A stretch of 64,000 nucleotides of DNA from Spirochaetota bacterium (lineage in GTDB: Bacteria > Spirochaetota > Brachyspiria > Brachyspirales > JACRPF01). The notes beneath the pieces are model-generated. The model worked only from the letters and a program-made list of their open reading frames with translations, did no database searches and was not told the DNA's origin. Positions 29,925-40,699 of this stretch are shown piece by piece; the stretch's first letter is position 1; every line of letters begins with the position of its first letter. The stretch covers positions 145,458-209,457 of the forward strand of contig JACRPF010000006.1 of NCBI GenBank assembly GCA_016214035.1. The letters run 5' to 3'. A program made the translations under genes and the position numbers.

Positions 29925-31478
29925 ATGAACAAACTGTGTGCGCTGTTGATAATGGCCGCCGTGAGTTTCGGTGCCGGTGTTACCGACATCCCGCGGCTGC
30001 AGCCTATCCCGAATACGCCGGATATCAGCAAGTCATCATGGACACCCGCTGGCGGCTGTTCCACGACGAACACCGTGGATGGCAGGATCGTTCTCACGAC
30101 CGAAGTCCCCGCCGAGCAGGCAAAGGGTCATCACTGGTTTGAGACAACGCTCGATCTGAAACCATATCGCGGAAAAACGGTGACGTTCTTCGTCCGCTAC
30201 CGCACGCTGAACGTTTCCAAACCGCCGCAGGATTACAACGGCGTGAAGTTCATGCTCACGTATAAGAACGGCGAGAAAGGCACGCAGCAGTATCCCGCCG
30301 CTAAAGCGCCCTTCGGCACGAGCGACGGCTGGCAGGATACCGCATTCAACGTTACGTTCGGCAGTGAGGTGACCACCGGCATTCTGTCGCTGGGACTGCA
30401 GGAAAGTTCGGGGAAGATCGAATTTATCCTCGACAGTCTCCAGACCGGATACGTCTTCAGTCCGGAGGGGCGGATCAATCTCGAATATAAGATCACGTAT
30501 CCTGACAACATTCTGAACCACAAACGGCAGCGGGGATTCATGTCGCCGCGTACCATCACGACGAACGATGTGGACACGCTCCGTTCATGGAACGTGAATC
30601 TCATGCGCTGGCAGATTACACGCAACTGGGGAAAGATCGGCACCGAGACCGACCTTGACGAATACGACACCTGGCTCAAGGGCAAACTCGATGACCTCGA
30701 CAAGGCAATTTCATTGCTGAAACCGGCCGGCATCAAGGTGGTCATCGACCTGCATTCGCCTCCGGGCGGAAAAGTGTCGGCACACAATATGCGCATGTTC
30801 TTCGATAAAAAGTACGCCGATCATTTCATCAAGGTATGGCAGACCATCGCCAAACGTTACAAGGGCAATCCCGGCGTCTACGCGTACGACCTTGTGAACG
30901 AACCTGTGCAGACAATGCCCGCACCGTTCGACTACTGGAATCTGCAGCGCATGGCCGCCGAAGCGATACGCGAGATCGATCCGGACACGCCGATAATGCT
31001 CGAGTCCAATGAGTCCGACCGGCCGCAGACCTACGCGTATATGTCTGCGCTGCGCATGAACAACATCATCTATAAAGTGCACATGTACTTTCCGCTCTCG
31101 TACACGCATCAGGGCGTTTTTTCCACGGGCGCATTCACGAAGATGCCATACCCGGGACTCCTTGAGGGCGAACAGTGGGACAAAGAGAAAATACGGAAGA
31201 CACTGCAGCCGGTGCGCGACTTTCAGCTCAGGCATACTGCGAAAATATACGTCGGCGAGTTCTCGGCCATCGCCTATGCCCCCGGCGCTGAAAAATATAT
31301 CAATGACTGCATCGAAATATTCGAGGAATACGGCTGGGACTGGACCTTCCACGCATTCCGCGAATTCGCCGGCTGGAGCGTTGAACACGACGGGCCGGAT
31401 GTGCAGCATCTGGCGCCTGCACCCGACACGCTCCGCAAACAGGTGCTCTTGAAGTATTTCAAACTCAACGAGAAGTAA
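29925..31478 (+). CDS. GH5-like cellulase family protein with N-terminal CBM-like domain
   Basis: Signal peptide; IKVVIDLHSPPGG, YAYDLVNEPVQ, KIYVGEFSAIA. Confidence 0.85.
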   Translation: MNKLCALLIMAAVSFGAGVTDIPRLQPIPNTPDISKSSWTPAGGCSTTNTVDGRIVLTTEVPAEQAKGHHWFETTLDLKPYRGKTVTFFVRYRTLNVSKPPQDYNGVKFMLTYKNGEKGTQQYPAAKAPFGTSDGWQDTAFNVTFGSEVTTGILSLGLQESSGKIEFILDSLQTGYVFSPEGRINLEYKITYPDNILNHKRQRGFMSPRTITTNDVDTLRSWNVNLMRWQITRNWGKIGTETDLDEYDTWLKGKLDDLDKAISLLKPAGIKVVIDLHSPPGGKVSAHNMRMFFDKKYADHFIKVWQTIAKRYKGNPGVYAYDLVNEPVQTMPAPFDYWNLQRMAAEAIREIDPDTPIMLESNESDRPQTYAYMSALRMNNIIYKVHMYFPLSYTHQGVFSTGAFTKMPYPGLLEGEQWDKEKIRKTLQPVRDFQLRHTAKIYVGEFSAIAYAPGAEKYINDCIEIFEEYGWDWTFHAFREFAGWSVEHDGPDVQHLAPAPDTLRKQVLLKYFKLNEK

Positions 31479-31531
31479 TAATCTTCCATAGCTATTTGCT
31501 TTTTAATTGATAATTAGCTATTGTAGACGTT

Positions 31532-32449
31532 ATGACCGATGATGCATCGAAACCTCGAGCCAGGGCTACGCTTACCAGCGTCCACATACTGCTTACCTAT
31601 GCGTGTAATTTCTCCTGCGACCACTGCTTTCTGTTCTCCGGCCCCGAGGCGAGAGGCACGTTCACCGTCACTATGCTCATAAGCATGCTCGATGATATCA
31701 AAAAGTCAGGCATTGCGAACGTATGTTTCGAAGGCGGCGAAGCTTTTTTGTATTACCCGCTCCTTGTCGAAGGAATACGGTACGCACACGAACTCGGACT
31801 GAAGACAAGCGTGGTCACCAATGCGTACTGGGCACGGTCCATTGCGGATGCCGAGCTCTGGCTGAAACCATTGGCCAGTCTCAGTGTTGGTAAAATAAGC
31901 GTGAGCGCCGACGCGTTTCATTTCGGCGACGAAGTGGAGAATTCTGCGAAACGCGCGCTCGCGGCGGCAAAAGCACTCGGAATTCCGACGAGTACGCTCC
32001 GCACCGAAAAGCCAGCGATACAGTCCGTAGACGGAAAACGAACGGTCGGCGGCACTACGCTTTTCAAGGGACGGGCGGTCGAGAAGTTCATCGACGGACT
32101 GCCCCGGCGGCCGTGGGAAGAACTCGTAACCTGCCCGCACGAGAAACTGGCAGAACCGTCACGTGTGCATCTTGACGCGTACGGCAACGTCCATCTCTGC
32201 CAGGGCGTGTGCATGGGCAATGCGCTGAAAACGCCGTTATCAGCATTGATCGATAATTATCACGCTGAGGACGATCCGATCTGCGGACTTTTGCTTGACG
32301 GCGGACCGGCGGCGCTTGCTCGTAAATATAACCTGCCGCACGAAGCGTCATATGTGGATGAATGCCATTTCTGTTATATGCTTCGCCGCGCATTGATAGA
32401 AACCTATCCCGATATTCTGGCGCCGCGGCAGGTGTACGGGATTACGTAA
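31532..32449 (+). CDS. Radical SAM protein
   Basis: LTYACNFSCDHC (CxxxCxxC) and FEGGEAFLYY; C-terminal Cys-rich auxiliary cluster-like region (CPH...CQGVC...CHFCY). Confidence 0.88.
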   Translation: MTDDASKPRARATLTSVHILLTYACNFSCDHCFLFSGPEARGTFTVTMLISMLDDIKKSGIANVCFEGGEAFLYYPLLVEGIRYAHELGLKTSVVTNAYWARSIADAELWLKPLASLSVGKISVSADAFHFGDEVENSAKRALAAAKALGIPTSTLRTEKPAIQSVDGKRTVGGTTLFKGRAVEKFIDGLPRRPWEELVTCPHEKLAEPSRVHLDAYGNVHLCQGVCMGNALKTPLSALIDNYHAEDDPICGLLLDGGPAALARKYNLPHEASYVDECHFCYMLRRALIETYPDILAPRQVYGIT

Positions 32450-32450
32450 C

Positions 32451-32927
32451 ATGATGAGTAAAAACCTGGAGCGGATGATAAAGCTTGCCGATGAGGCCTT
32501 TGCCGCACGCAAGGACCCCGACCAGATATCGGTCACTTCGAAAGACAGAAAAAAACTTGAACGCATACACCCGGCGACGATGTCGCAGCAGGAGAACGCA
32601 GACGGGCCTGTCGCGTGGATGCTGATAATCCCCACCACGCACGACATCATGAATGAATTTATCAGCGGGCATATAAATGAAAAAGAGCTCCTGAAGCGAA
32701 CACCGTTGAAGGCGAACTATGAAACCGCCTATCTGTGCTCGGCGCTCGTGCTTCCGGAGATGCGCGGACAGGGCATCGCCAAGGATGTCGCAAAAAAAGC
32801 ACTTACGTCCATGATGCAGGACCATCCGATACGGGAATTGTTCTACTGGTCGTTCAGCGCCGAGGGTGACAAACTTGCGTATTCACTCGCCCGGCACTTC
32901 AAACTGCCGCTGAAAAAAAGAGTATAG
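32451..32927 (+). CDS. GNAT-like acetyltransferase
   Basis: AYLCSALVLPEMRGQGIAKDVAKKALTSMM resembles GNAT motif A; starts 2 bp after the radical SAM stop codon. Confidence 0.6.
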   Translation: MMSKNLERMIKLADEAFAARKDPDQISVTSKDRKKLERIHPATMSQQENADGPVAWMLIIPTTHDIMNEFISGHINEKELLKRTPLKANYETAYLCSALVLPEMRGQGIAKDVAKKALTSMMQDHPIRELFYWSFSAEGDKLAYSLARHFKLPLKKRV

Positions 32928-32970
32928 CCGGAATCGGGAACAATAATTATCGAATAATGATGACGTAATG

Positions 32971-34596
32971 CTACGGCAGTGTGCACAATGTCTTAATGAA
33001 AAGATATCGCACCAATCTGTTATACGCGTCGCGTTCCATGGTGTTGGTGACCCGTGTAGAGACGTTCTGATATACCTGCTGAATGTCTTCCCGCGACTGG
33101 CGGTTGCTCTTCTTCACCGAGTTCATGCTCTTCTGTATGGCAGCGATAAGCGTATCGCGCTCGCTCGCACGCAGTTTGGAAAGCTCGTACCAGTCATTCT
33201 GGGCACCGGCGATATATTCTTCAAGCTGCGCCGCGGTCTTCGGTATGCTGTCCTTGAGTCCCACGGCGCGGCACACGCGGTCGATAGGTACGCCGGCCTC
33301 GACGAACGCCGTTGCTGTTGCCGGAGCTTGCGTCTGCGTCCGTGCGGAGGGTGCAAGCCGCATACCCAGCGGCTCCGGCCGTGCCGTTTTTATCTTTTCT
33401 TTCCGCTCATAGGCAAACCGCTCGAGCGAATCGTTCTGATACCGGTTAAGGTTCTTCCGTGAAAAAACAAGCATAATGGTCGACGATAACGCATTATCGA
33501 CGCCTGACGATGTGCGCGCTGCTGATATACGGGCGAGATATTGTTTGAACACGAAACTACTCAGCATGCCGCCGCTTCTTTTTTTGAGCTCTTTGGCTAT
33601 CTGCTCGGGCGTTATTTTGAACAATTCGGCATAATTAAACTGCACTACACCAGCTTTATCCGTCCGCATGAACGAGATAAGCTCAAGCGTCTTTTTCAGG
33701 AACGTGTCCGTCAGCATGAAGGCGTGTTCCCGTTTTTCATCGGCAATGGGGAGTGGAAACGCATTGGTGCGCATCTCGGCGACCGACGGATATTGTGCGG
33801 CGTACGTACAGAGATAGCGCAGATACTGCACCGCAAGCGTGTCTACTTTTGATTCCGGCACCACGACGGCGGGCAGCGTTTTAGCACCGCTGCGCAGCGC
33901 TTCGTCGGAGAGCAGTTCGAACAGGCGGGAGCGTTCGCTCTCATAGATGCGCTCGAAAAACGTATACGGGAGCGCACAGCGAAGCGCGAATCCAGCGGGG
34001 TTTCCGTCGCGATTCTTCATCGGGAGCAGCACCGGCAGCGATTCCGCAGGTGTAACAAGCGAATTGAACGCCGGTGTGAATATCGTGGAATCTATCTCCC
34101 TGACGGCGGAATGCTCAAGGCAATCCTCACGGGTGATGAGCGTTGACGGCGCAGAAAGCGCAATGCGTATGATGAGTTCCCTGCAGCGGCTGATGAGCGT
34201 TACGCTGTCATCAACCGTTTCTTCAGGCTCGGCATCGTGCGACGGAGCGCTTTCATGAAAATATACCGTGATAGCGCCGTTATCATCATCCTTATGCACG
34301 GTCGCATACCCTTTCACCTTGAGCAGAACGAACAATTCCATCAGATTCCGTATCCGCTGATCACTTGAGAAAAGCGTTGTATCCTCACGGGAACTGACGA
34401 CGGCATTGCGCTTTTTCACGACATACTTAAGCACATCCACAAGCACGCCGTAGAGCGGAATCGCCTCATATTTTCTGGTGTCCCCGAGGAACACATCGCG
34501 AAGGAATTCTTTATATCGTTCCTTGTCGGTAAGATATACCGGTATCGGCGCCGTTGTCGGTATCGGTGAATTGTCGTTATCTGAAGATTGTTTCAT
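32971..34596 (-). CDS. Conserved-length protein of unknown function (541 aa)
   Basis: Long ORF; no family recognised. Confidence 0.6.
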   Translation of the reverse strand: MKQSSDNDNSPIPTTAPIPVYLTDKERYKEFLRDVFLGDTRKYEAIPLYGVLVDVLKYVVKKRNAVVSSREDTTLFSSDQRIRNLMELFVLLKVKGYATVHKDDDNGAITVYFHESAPSHDAEPEETVDDSVTLISRCRELIIRIALSAPSTLITREDCLEHSAVREIDSTIFTPAFNSLVTPAESLPVLLPMKNRDGNPAGFALRCALPYTFFERIYESERSRLFELLSDEALRSGAKTLPAVVVPESKVDTLAVQYLRYLCTYAAQYPSVAEMRTNAFPLPIADEKREHAFMLTDTFLKKTLELISFMRTDKAGVVQFNYAELFKITPEQIAKELKKRSGGMLSSFVFKQYLARISAARTSSGVDNALSSTIMLVFSRKNLNRYQNDSLERFAYERKEKIKTARPEPLGMRLAPSARTQTQAPATATAFVEAGVPIDRVCRAVGLKDSIPKTAAQLEEYIAGAQNDWYELSKLRASERDTLIAAIQKSMNSVKKSNRQSREDIQQVYQNVSTRVTNTMERDAYNRLVRYLFIKTLCTLP

Positions 34597-34769
34597 AGTT
34601 CCTGTTCACTTATGTACATAGTATACCGGATTCATGACGCCGCGTCAACACCGCACCACAGCAGCACACTCGCTGTTCCATATAAAGAAAACAGGATTTT
34701 ATACAAATACAATTCCCGTGAAATGACGTATACTGCCGGTATAACGAACGTTCGTATCAGGAGCATTCA

Positions 34770-36758
34770 ATGAAAAAACAGCTCACGATCATAGTACTGC
34801 TTATATGCGCATTATCCCTCGTCGCGGCTGAGGGTTTTATCAACAACGGCGATTTCGAATCCGGCACGGCAAATCCGCCGGACGGCTGGGTCATGTGGGG
34901 GCCCGACCAATTCAAAAAAGCGGAAAACTACACCGCTGACACGGCACACGCGCATAGCGGCAAAGCGTCGTTTCGCATCCATCATCCGGCAAATACGCGT
35001 GGCTACATTATCACCTCGCCGTTCGACAATGCGCTCAAGCCGGAAAAAGGCCAGGCGTATACGATTAGTTTCTGGGTAAAAGCCGACAAGCCCGGCGATG
35101 CGCGGTTCTGGACCGGCGCGTATCTTTCCACCAATCCGCTCAAGGACGGACGCTCACTCGGAAGCTACACGATACCGGTAACCGCGGAATGGAAACAGAT
35201 CACCTATACCTTTACCGAAGGCCTCGACTTCACCGTTGAAGGCTCGCCGCTCGTATATTTCTGCTTTTCTGCTGCGGTGAAACAAGAAGATGAACGGACG
35301 ATTTGGGTTGACGACATCGTCATCACCGCGAAGAAATCGGCGCTGAGCTTCACACTCATCGATGAGAGCACGGTTGCCTACCGGAAACCGCAAAGCAGCC
35401 TCAAACCCGGAAGTACACTCACGATAAGCATCGACCCGTCGAAAACAGTGCGGAAAGCGAACAGGCTCGTCGGCGGCATTTCGTTTCATAAAGTAGCCGG
35501 ATGGGCCGGAAAACCGTATTCCCGCGACGGCAAGTATACGCTCTCGGACGATATGGAAGGCGCCATCAAAGATCTCAAACTGCCGCTCACGCGCATCTAC
35601 GCCATGGGCGACGAACAATTCTCGCTCGAAGAGTCCATCGATAAAGCCGCGGCGCTGCTCGACAAGATCGGTGTGCCCCAGGAAACCGTGGTACTCGAGT
35701 TTGAGAACCAGGGCGCAAAAACGAAACTCGCTCCCGATGTGTGGGTACGCGGCGTGAAATATTCGATGAGCAAAGGGTATAAATTCCGCTACTGGGAGAT
35801 CAGCAACGAGCCGTATCTGAACAGCCCGATTTTCAAGGAACCATCCGATTACGTTGAGCATTACAAAGCGGTAAACGCGGCCATCAAGGCGGTACAGCCG
35901 GAAGCGAAGACCGTCATGTCCACAAAAGGCGATGATTTCAAATGGGGTAATTATCTCCTCGCGGCGCTTGCCGGTCATTACGACCTCGTAGCCCCGCACT
36001 GGTACAGCTGGGCGAAGGGCTTTGATTTCGAGGATACAATGCTCGGTGAGAATTATGACATCGCCTGCCGTATTGCCAAATGGACCGAACTGATAAAGAA
36101 ATATAATCCCGGACGCGACGCCGCGCAGTACGACACCGAGTGGGGTCTTTACACGCCCACGAAGAATGACGAGCCCGGCGAGAAAAACCCGCAGAACGCC
36201 AACATCATGGGTGCTGTATTCCGCGCGGCACGGCTCGTGTATTACACCGGCGACGATATCATACGCGGGGCAACCGCATGGGAAATGTTCGTCAGAAAGC
36301 CCGGTTACGGTTTCTGCACCTTCGAGGCCGGTACCGAGGAAAAGCGCACGTTCCTCTACTGGCTCTACTATTACTACAACCGTTCCGTCGGCGACAATGT
36401 GCTTGCGCTTGACGGCACCGCTCCGTTTTACACGATCAAAAAAGCGCGAACGAAAACCGAAGGCACGGATATCACCGCAACACCCGCGATCATCACCGCA
36501 ACCGCCGACGGCAAACGCATCTACGCGATGCTCGTCAACGGCATGTGGGCAAAGGAATACCCCGCGTCGATAACCGTGAACAACTTTGCACTGAAGACAG
36601 CCACCGGCATACTACTCACGCATGACGACACGAACGCGCTGCCGATACTCGACAGAAAAGAGGATTTTGTGAAACCCTTCGCCCCTGCCGTCTCGGGAAA
36701 CAGCCTCACTTTCACGCTCCCGGCGCACGCGATAGTGTTCCTCAAACTCGAGCAATAA
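34770..36758 (+). CDS. Secreted clan-A glycosidase (arabinofuranosidase/GH39-like) with N-terminal CBM4/9-like domain
   Basis: GFINNGDFESGTANPPDGWVMWG...SGKASFRIHHPA (CBM4_9-like); FRYWEISNEPYLN acid/base motif. Confidence 0.75.
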   Translation: MKKQLTIIVLLICALSLVAAEGFINNGDFESGTANPPDGWVMWGPDQFKKAENYTADTAHAHSGKASFRIHHPANTRGYIITSPFDNALKPEKGQAYTISFWVKADKPGDARFWTGAYLSTNPLKDGRSLGSYTIPVTAEWKQITYTFTEGLDFTVEGSPLVYFCFSAAVKQEDERTIWVDDIVITAKKSALSFTLIDESTVAYRKPQSSLKPGSTLTISIDPSKTVRKANRLVGGISFHKVAGWAGKPYSRDGKYTLSDDMEGAIKDLKLPLTRIYAMGDEQFSLEESIDKAAALLDKIGVPQETVVLEFENQGAKTKLAPDVWVRGVKYSMSKGYKFRYWEISNEPYLNSPIFKEPSDYVEHYKAVNAAIKAVQPEAKTVMSTKGDDFKWGNYLLAALAGHYDLVAPHWYSWAKGFDFEDTMLGENYDIACRIAKWTELIKKYNPGRDAAQYDTEWGLYTPTKNDEPGEKNPQNANIMGAVFRAARLVYYTGDDIIRGATAWEMFVRKPGYGFCTFEAGTEEKRTFLYWLYYYYNRSVGDNVLALDGTAPFYTIKKARTKTEGTDITATPAIITATADGKRIYAMLVNGMWAKEYPASITVNNFALKTATGILLTHDDTNALPILDRKEDFVKPFAPAVSGNSLTFTLPAHAIVFLKLEQ

Positions 36759-36763
36759 TATAC

Positions 36764-36791
36764 TTGACAATATCGTACGGTACTTTATCCT
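36764..36791 (+). promoter_or_regulatory. Sigma70-like promoter upstream of alpha-galactosidase gene
   Basis: TTGACA, 16-bp spacer containing TATCGTACGGTA, TATCCT. Confidence 0.4.
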
Positions 36792-36864
36792 CACCCCATG
36801 AGCGCATCGATGTCGCACACGTATAGCTGCACCCCGGACATGCGCATCAAAGGAAGATGAGTAT

Positions 36865-38811
36865 ATGAAACAGAAACAGATCAAAACCCGCGGCGGACTT
36901 TCCTTTAACACACAACGCGGATGTTTCAGCATCACCGCCGGCGGCCTTACGCTCAAGGACTATACTGTCGCCATCGCGAGCGGCGAAAGTACCATACGCG
37001 GCACCGATATCCGCTGGCACTCATCCGTAAGCGGTGAAACTCAAACCATAACCGGCACGGGCAAAGGCGTTACCGTAACGCTCACGATATCATCTTTCAA
37101 GGACAACGAAAGTCATCGAATCGTCATCGGCGGCGAAATACGCTTTACCAAAGCGATGTCCTGCGAACGCATCGACATTCTGCATCCCGTTTCCTCCGGC
37201 ACTGTTTCGGTACTATCCATGCTCACGCACGGACACGTCATGGGCGGCTGCAATCTCTTCACGTTTCCGGGCACGAAGGCGCAGAAAAAGCCCTTCGAAA
37301 GCTGGCACTTTGCGGCATTCAAAACGGCGAATGATTTTTCGCTTGCGAGTTTCGACCTCAAAGAAACGTATCCATGCATATTCACCGGTATGCGTACGAT
37401 GAAAAATGTTCAGGCATTCACCGCTTCCATGCGCACCGAGGCGGATGTAAAAAAAGGCGACATCATCCGGCTTCAACCGCTCACTATAACATCCGGCAGC
37501 AACGGCCATGCGATGCTTGAACGTTACGGCGAACGTCAGTCTTCATCGAAAAAGGACTTCTCCAAACGGCCGATTATGTGGAACAGCTGGGATTATTACC
37601 GCTGGTGCATCAGCGAGGCCGAGGTTATGGAGAACGTGGAGTTCATCGCGAACGATCCGGTGTTATCAAAGCACGTGGAGTATATCGTGGTGGACGACGG
37701 CTGGCAGTACGCGTACGGCGACTGGGAGGTCAATTACAAATTCCCGTCCGGCATGGACGGCCTTGCAAGGAAGATACAAGCAAAGGGGATGAAGGCGGGC
37801 CTCTGGTTCGCTCCGTTTATCGTTGAAGAGCACAGTACCATCGCCGACTGGCATCCCGATATGCTCGTGACCGGCGACAAAAGACTGCCGGGGCTCGCAT
37901 TCTCCTGCATGAAGCGCATGGGGTTTATCCTTGACGCCGCATCAAGAAATGGCGGAAAATTCCTCGCCGACATCTTCGCGCGATACCGTTCCATGGGATA
38001 CGATTATTTCAAACTCGATTTCCTCCGCTATCTGCAGAACGGCGTTTACTATAACAACGGCGAACGGCCGGCAAAAGGAAAGCTCATGCGCGATGCGCTT
38101 CAGAACATCCGTAATGCCGCCGGAAATGACGCACACATACTCGGCTGCAATTTCCCGTTTGAGGCGGGCGACGGCATCGTTGACAGCACGCGCGTATCAT
38201 CCGATGTCGCACCGCGCTGGGAGAACGTGAAGATAAACGTAAAATCCATGGCTGCCCGCTACTGGATGAACCGCGTGCTCTGGTGGAGCGATCCGGACTT
38301 CGCCGTCTGCCGGGGCGACGACACCAGCGACGATACAGACCTCCGCCGCATGAATCCGCTCAATGTATTCCTCGACATGAAGAATCAGAACACCGGAATG
38401 AAAGAGCGATGGGACAACTTTGTCACCTACGACGAGGCGCGTGTGCTCATGTCGCTTGCCGTGGTCAACGGCGGCGTCATCGCACTTTCGGACAAGCTTA
38501 CACGGCTCAACGAACGCGGGCTCGATCTTGTACGTAAAACCGTGGCGGCGGATGATCGCGGACGCGGCGTACCCATCGACCTCTTCGAACACGAATACCC
38601 CGAGCGATGGGTACAGATGAATGACAAGGGCAGACGATATCTTTTCGTCAATTACGCCGACAACGCTAAAAGGCTCACTATCAAGAGCACGGATATAGAT
38701 ACGACGCTTCAGTATCGTGATTTCTGGACCGGTGAGCCGGTAATGTTAACCAAAGACTCGTTCACCGTGACAATATCCAAACACTCGTGCCTGTTTCTCG
38801 AATCGATATAG
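36865..38811 (+). CDS. Alpha-galactosidase-like (GH36)
   Basis: RPIMWNSWDYYRWCISEAEVMENVEFI; YIVVDDGWQ; YDYFKLDFLRY nucleophile; DDTSDDTDLRRMN region. Confidence 0.85.
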   Translation: MKQKQIKTRGGLSFNTQRGCFSITAGGLTLKDYTVAIASGESTIRGTDIRWHSSVSGETQTITGTGKGVTVTLTISSFKDNESHRIVIGGEIRFTKAMSCERIDILHPVSSGTVSVLSMLTHGHVMGGCNLFTFPGTKAQKKPFESWHFAAFKTANDFSLASFDLKETYPCIFTGMRTMKNVQAFTASMRTEADVKKGDIIRLQPLTITSGSNGHAMLERYGERQSSSKKDFSKRPIMWNSWDYYRWCISEAEVMENVEFIANDPVLSKHVEYIVVDDGWQYAYGDWEVNYKFPSGMDGLARKIQAKGMKAGLWFAPFIVEEHSTIADWHPDMLVTGDKRLPGLAFSCMKRMGFILDAASRNGGKFLADIFARYRSMGYDYFKLDFLRYLQNGVYYNNGERPAKGKLMRDALQNIRNAAGNDAHILGCNFPFEAGDGIVDSTRVSSDVAPRWENVKINVKSMAARYWMNRVLWWSDPDFAVCRGDDTSDDTDLRRMNPLNVFLDMKNQNTGMKERWDNFVTYDEARVLMSLAVVNGGVIALSDKLTRLNERGLDLVRKTVAADDRGRGVPIDLFEHEYPERWVQMNDKGRRYLFVNYADNAKRLTIKSTDIDTTLQYRDFWTGEPVMLTKDSFTVTISKHSCLFLESI

Positions 38812-38817
38812 GCAACG

Positions 38818-40221
38818 TCAGTCATCTTTCTTTTCATGATGTCGCGGCGCATTTAACCGCCGGAAGATGAGCGCGGGCAGCGCCACCATGCGTGACGGCC
38901 AGTCTTCTATGATAGCGGCAATCACATCGCGCGGATGGGCGCTTTCCGGTTCTTTTATGCGCAGCGCAAGCGGGATACAGAGTATGCGGAGCACCGTGCT
39001 CAACAGGAACAGATACTGATAATTATTCCACGTATGTCCGAAGAGCCCGATATCATGCCCTTCCCAGAGCTGAAGCAGTACGCCGCCGACGATAGCCGAT
39101 AATCCACCGGCGAGACCCGGTAGCGATGCGATTGCCGCTGCGAACATGCCGCGGTTCTCGCGCGGAGCCATGCGGAGCATGAACCCGTTCGTCGAAAGCT
39201 GCTGGCCGACGTTGAGCATATTGTCCGCGATGAAAAATATCGACAGGCCCCAGAAGGCGGTCTCTTTTGTTATGAAAAAAAAGATGAGCGGAGCAAGCGG
39301 CTTGAGCGCTGTGCAGAGCACCAGTACCGGACGGCTCCCGTAGCGGTCGATGAGTTTTCCCAACGGTTTGGCGCCTAACGCGCTACCGATGCCGGGTGTC
39401 CACCAGATTATCATCACCTGCCAGAGCGGAAGTCCCAGCACCTTGAGTACATAGAGGAGCATGAATACCGCGGCGATCATCGCGGATGCCGCATACGCAC
39501 AGTTCCAGATCATGTAGCTTCTGAACTGCGGCTGACGCATCGGCTCGAGTATCGTTTCGAGGATGGGACGCACATGCACCGGCGCGGGTTCGGGCTCATG
39601 TATCCACAGAAAAAGGATGATATCCACAACACCGGCGAGAACACCGCAGATGACGACGATGGTGAACGCCTCAGGCAGTGTTAATCCCAGCGAAGCATAT
39701 TTGAAGCCGAACACCGTGAGCGGGATATATGCGATGAGCCACACGATCTGCTGCCAGCGCACACGCCCGCCCCAGTAACGACTGATGATGCGCCGCGGGA
39801 TAAGGTCCCCCATCCATGAGAACCATATCGGCGGACCTATGTTCTGCAGAAGATTGGAAAGCGCGAGCATCACGAGCATGAGCGCGATGCGTGTTGACAC
39901 CGCAAGTCCCGGAATGAGCGGCGTGAGCACTACACCGAGCCACATGATGCGCCCCGATATTATCAGCCACATGAAAACCGCACGCCGGGAGCGTAGCCGG
40001 TTGCTCCATAACGCTCCCAGGAACTGGAAACTGACCATTATCATGGGAATGCCGCTGAGTATGCCGAAATGGACTTCGGTAAAACCGAGCTTGCGGAAAT
40101 AGTCGGTGGCCATCGGGCTGCCGACAGCGGCGCCGTAGAGCATCGCAAGACAGCCGGCAACGGTAACCAGCGCAAGCGAACGCTGCAGTATTGAGGGAAG
40201 TTTCACGGATGGTTTGTTCAT
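38818..40221 (-). CDS. MFS transporter
   Basis: Twelve-TM-like hydrophobic protein; ends next to GH36 gene. Confidence 0.8.
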   Translation of the reverse strand: MNKPSVKLPSILQRSLALVTVAGCLAMLYGAAVGSPMATDYFRKLGFTEVHFGILSGIPMIMVSFQFLGALWSNRLRSRRAVFMWLIISGRIMWLGVVLTPLIPGLAVSTRIALMLVMLALSNLLQNIGPPIWFSWMGDLIPRRIISRYWGGRVRWQQIVWLIAYIPLTVFGFKYASLGLTLPEAFTIVVICGVLAGVVDIILFLWIHEPEPAPVHVRPILETILEPMRQPQFRSYMIWNCAYAASAMIAAVFMLLYVLKVLGLPLWQVMIIWWTPGIGSALGAKPLGKLIDRYGSRPVLVLCTALKPLAPLIFFFITKETAFWGLSIFFIADNMLNVGQQLSTNGFMLRMAPRENRGMFAAAIASLPGLAGGLSAIVGGVLLQLWEGHDIGLFGHTWNNYQYLFLLSTVLRILCIPLALRIKEPESAHPRDVIAAIIEDWPSRMVALPALIFRRLNAPRHHEKKDD

Positions 40222-40361
40222 ACGAGGTGCCTTCGCGATAAGTATACATCCTCTGCCCTATTTCATCAAATCACGTCTGCGCTGTTACACAGAGTGGCCG
40301 GATATCATTGCAATATTCGGTGATACCGGTAAAATATGCATCAGCAGCCTGCGGAGTGCGC

Positions 40362-40691
40362 ATGAACATACAGACCGAGATACAAAACAACATGCTGATA
40401 TTCACCCTGAACGGCGAGGTGGATATGTATCAGACCGCCGAGATCAGAAACCAGCTTGATGAACTGTTATCCACAAACTCCGGTATCGAACATATCCTAT
40501 TCGATTGCACCGCGGTAAAATATATGGATTCTAGCGGCGTGGGTCTTTTCGTCACCGTACGCAACAGGATGAAAAAACAGGGCATACGATTTTCGCTTTG
40601 CGGCCTGCGCGATCAGGTGAAAAAGCTCTTTGAACTTTCCGCCATCAGCAGTCTTTTCACGGTATTCCCGAAACGAAGCGACGTCGTCTGA
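40362..40691 (+). CDS. STAS domain anti-sigma factor antagonist
   Basis: HILFDCTAVKYMDSSGVGLFVTVRNRMKKQG. Confidence 0.9.
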   Translation: MNIQTEIQNNMLIFTLNGEVDMYQTAEIRNQLDELLSTNSGIEHILFDCTAVKYMDSSGVGLFVTVRNRMKKQGIRFSLCGLRDQVKKLFELSAISSLFTVFPKRSDVV

Positions 40692-40699
40692 CGCGTCGC

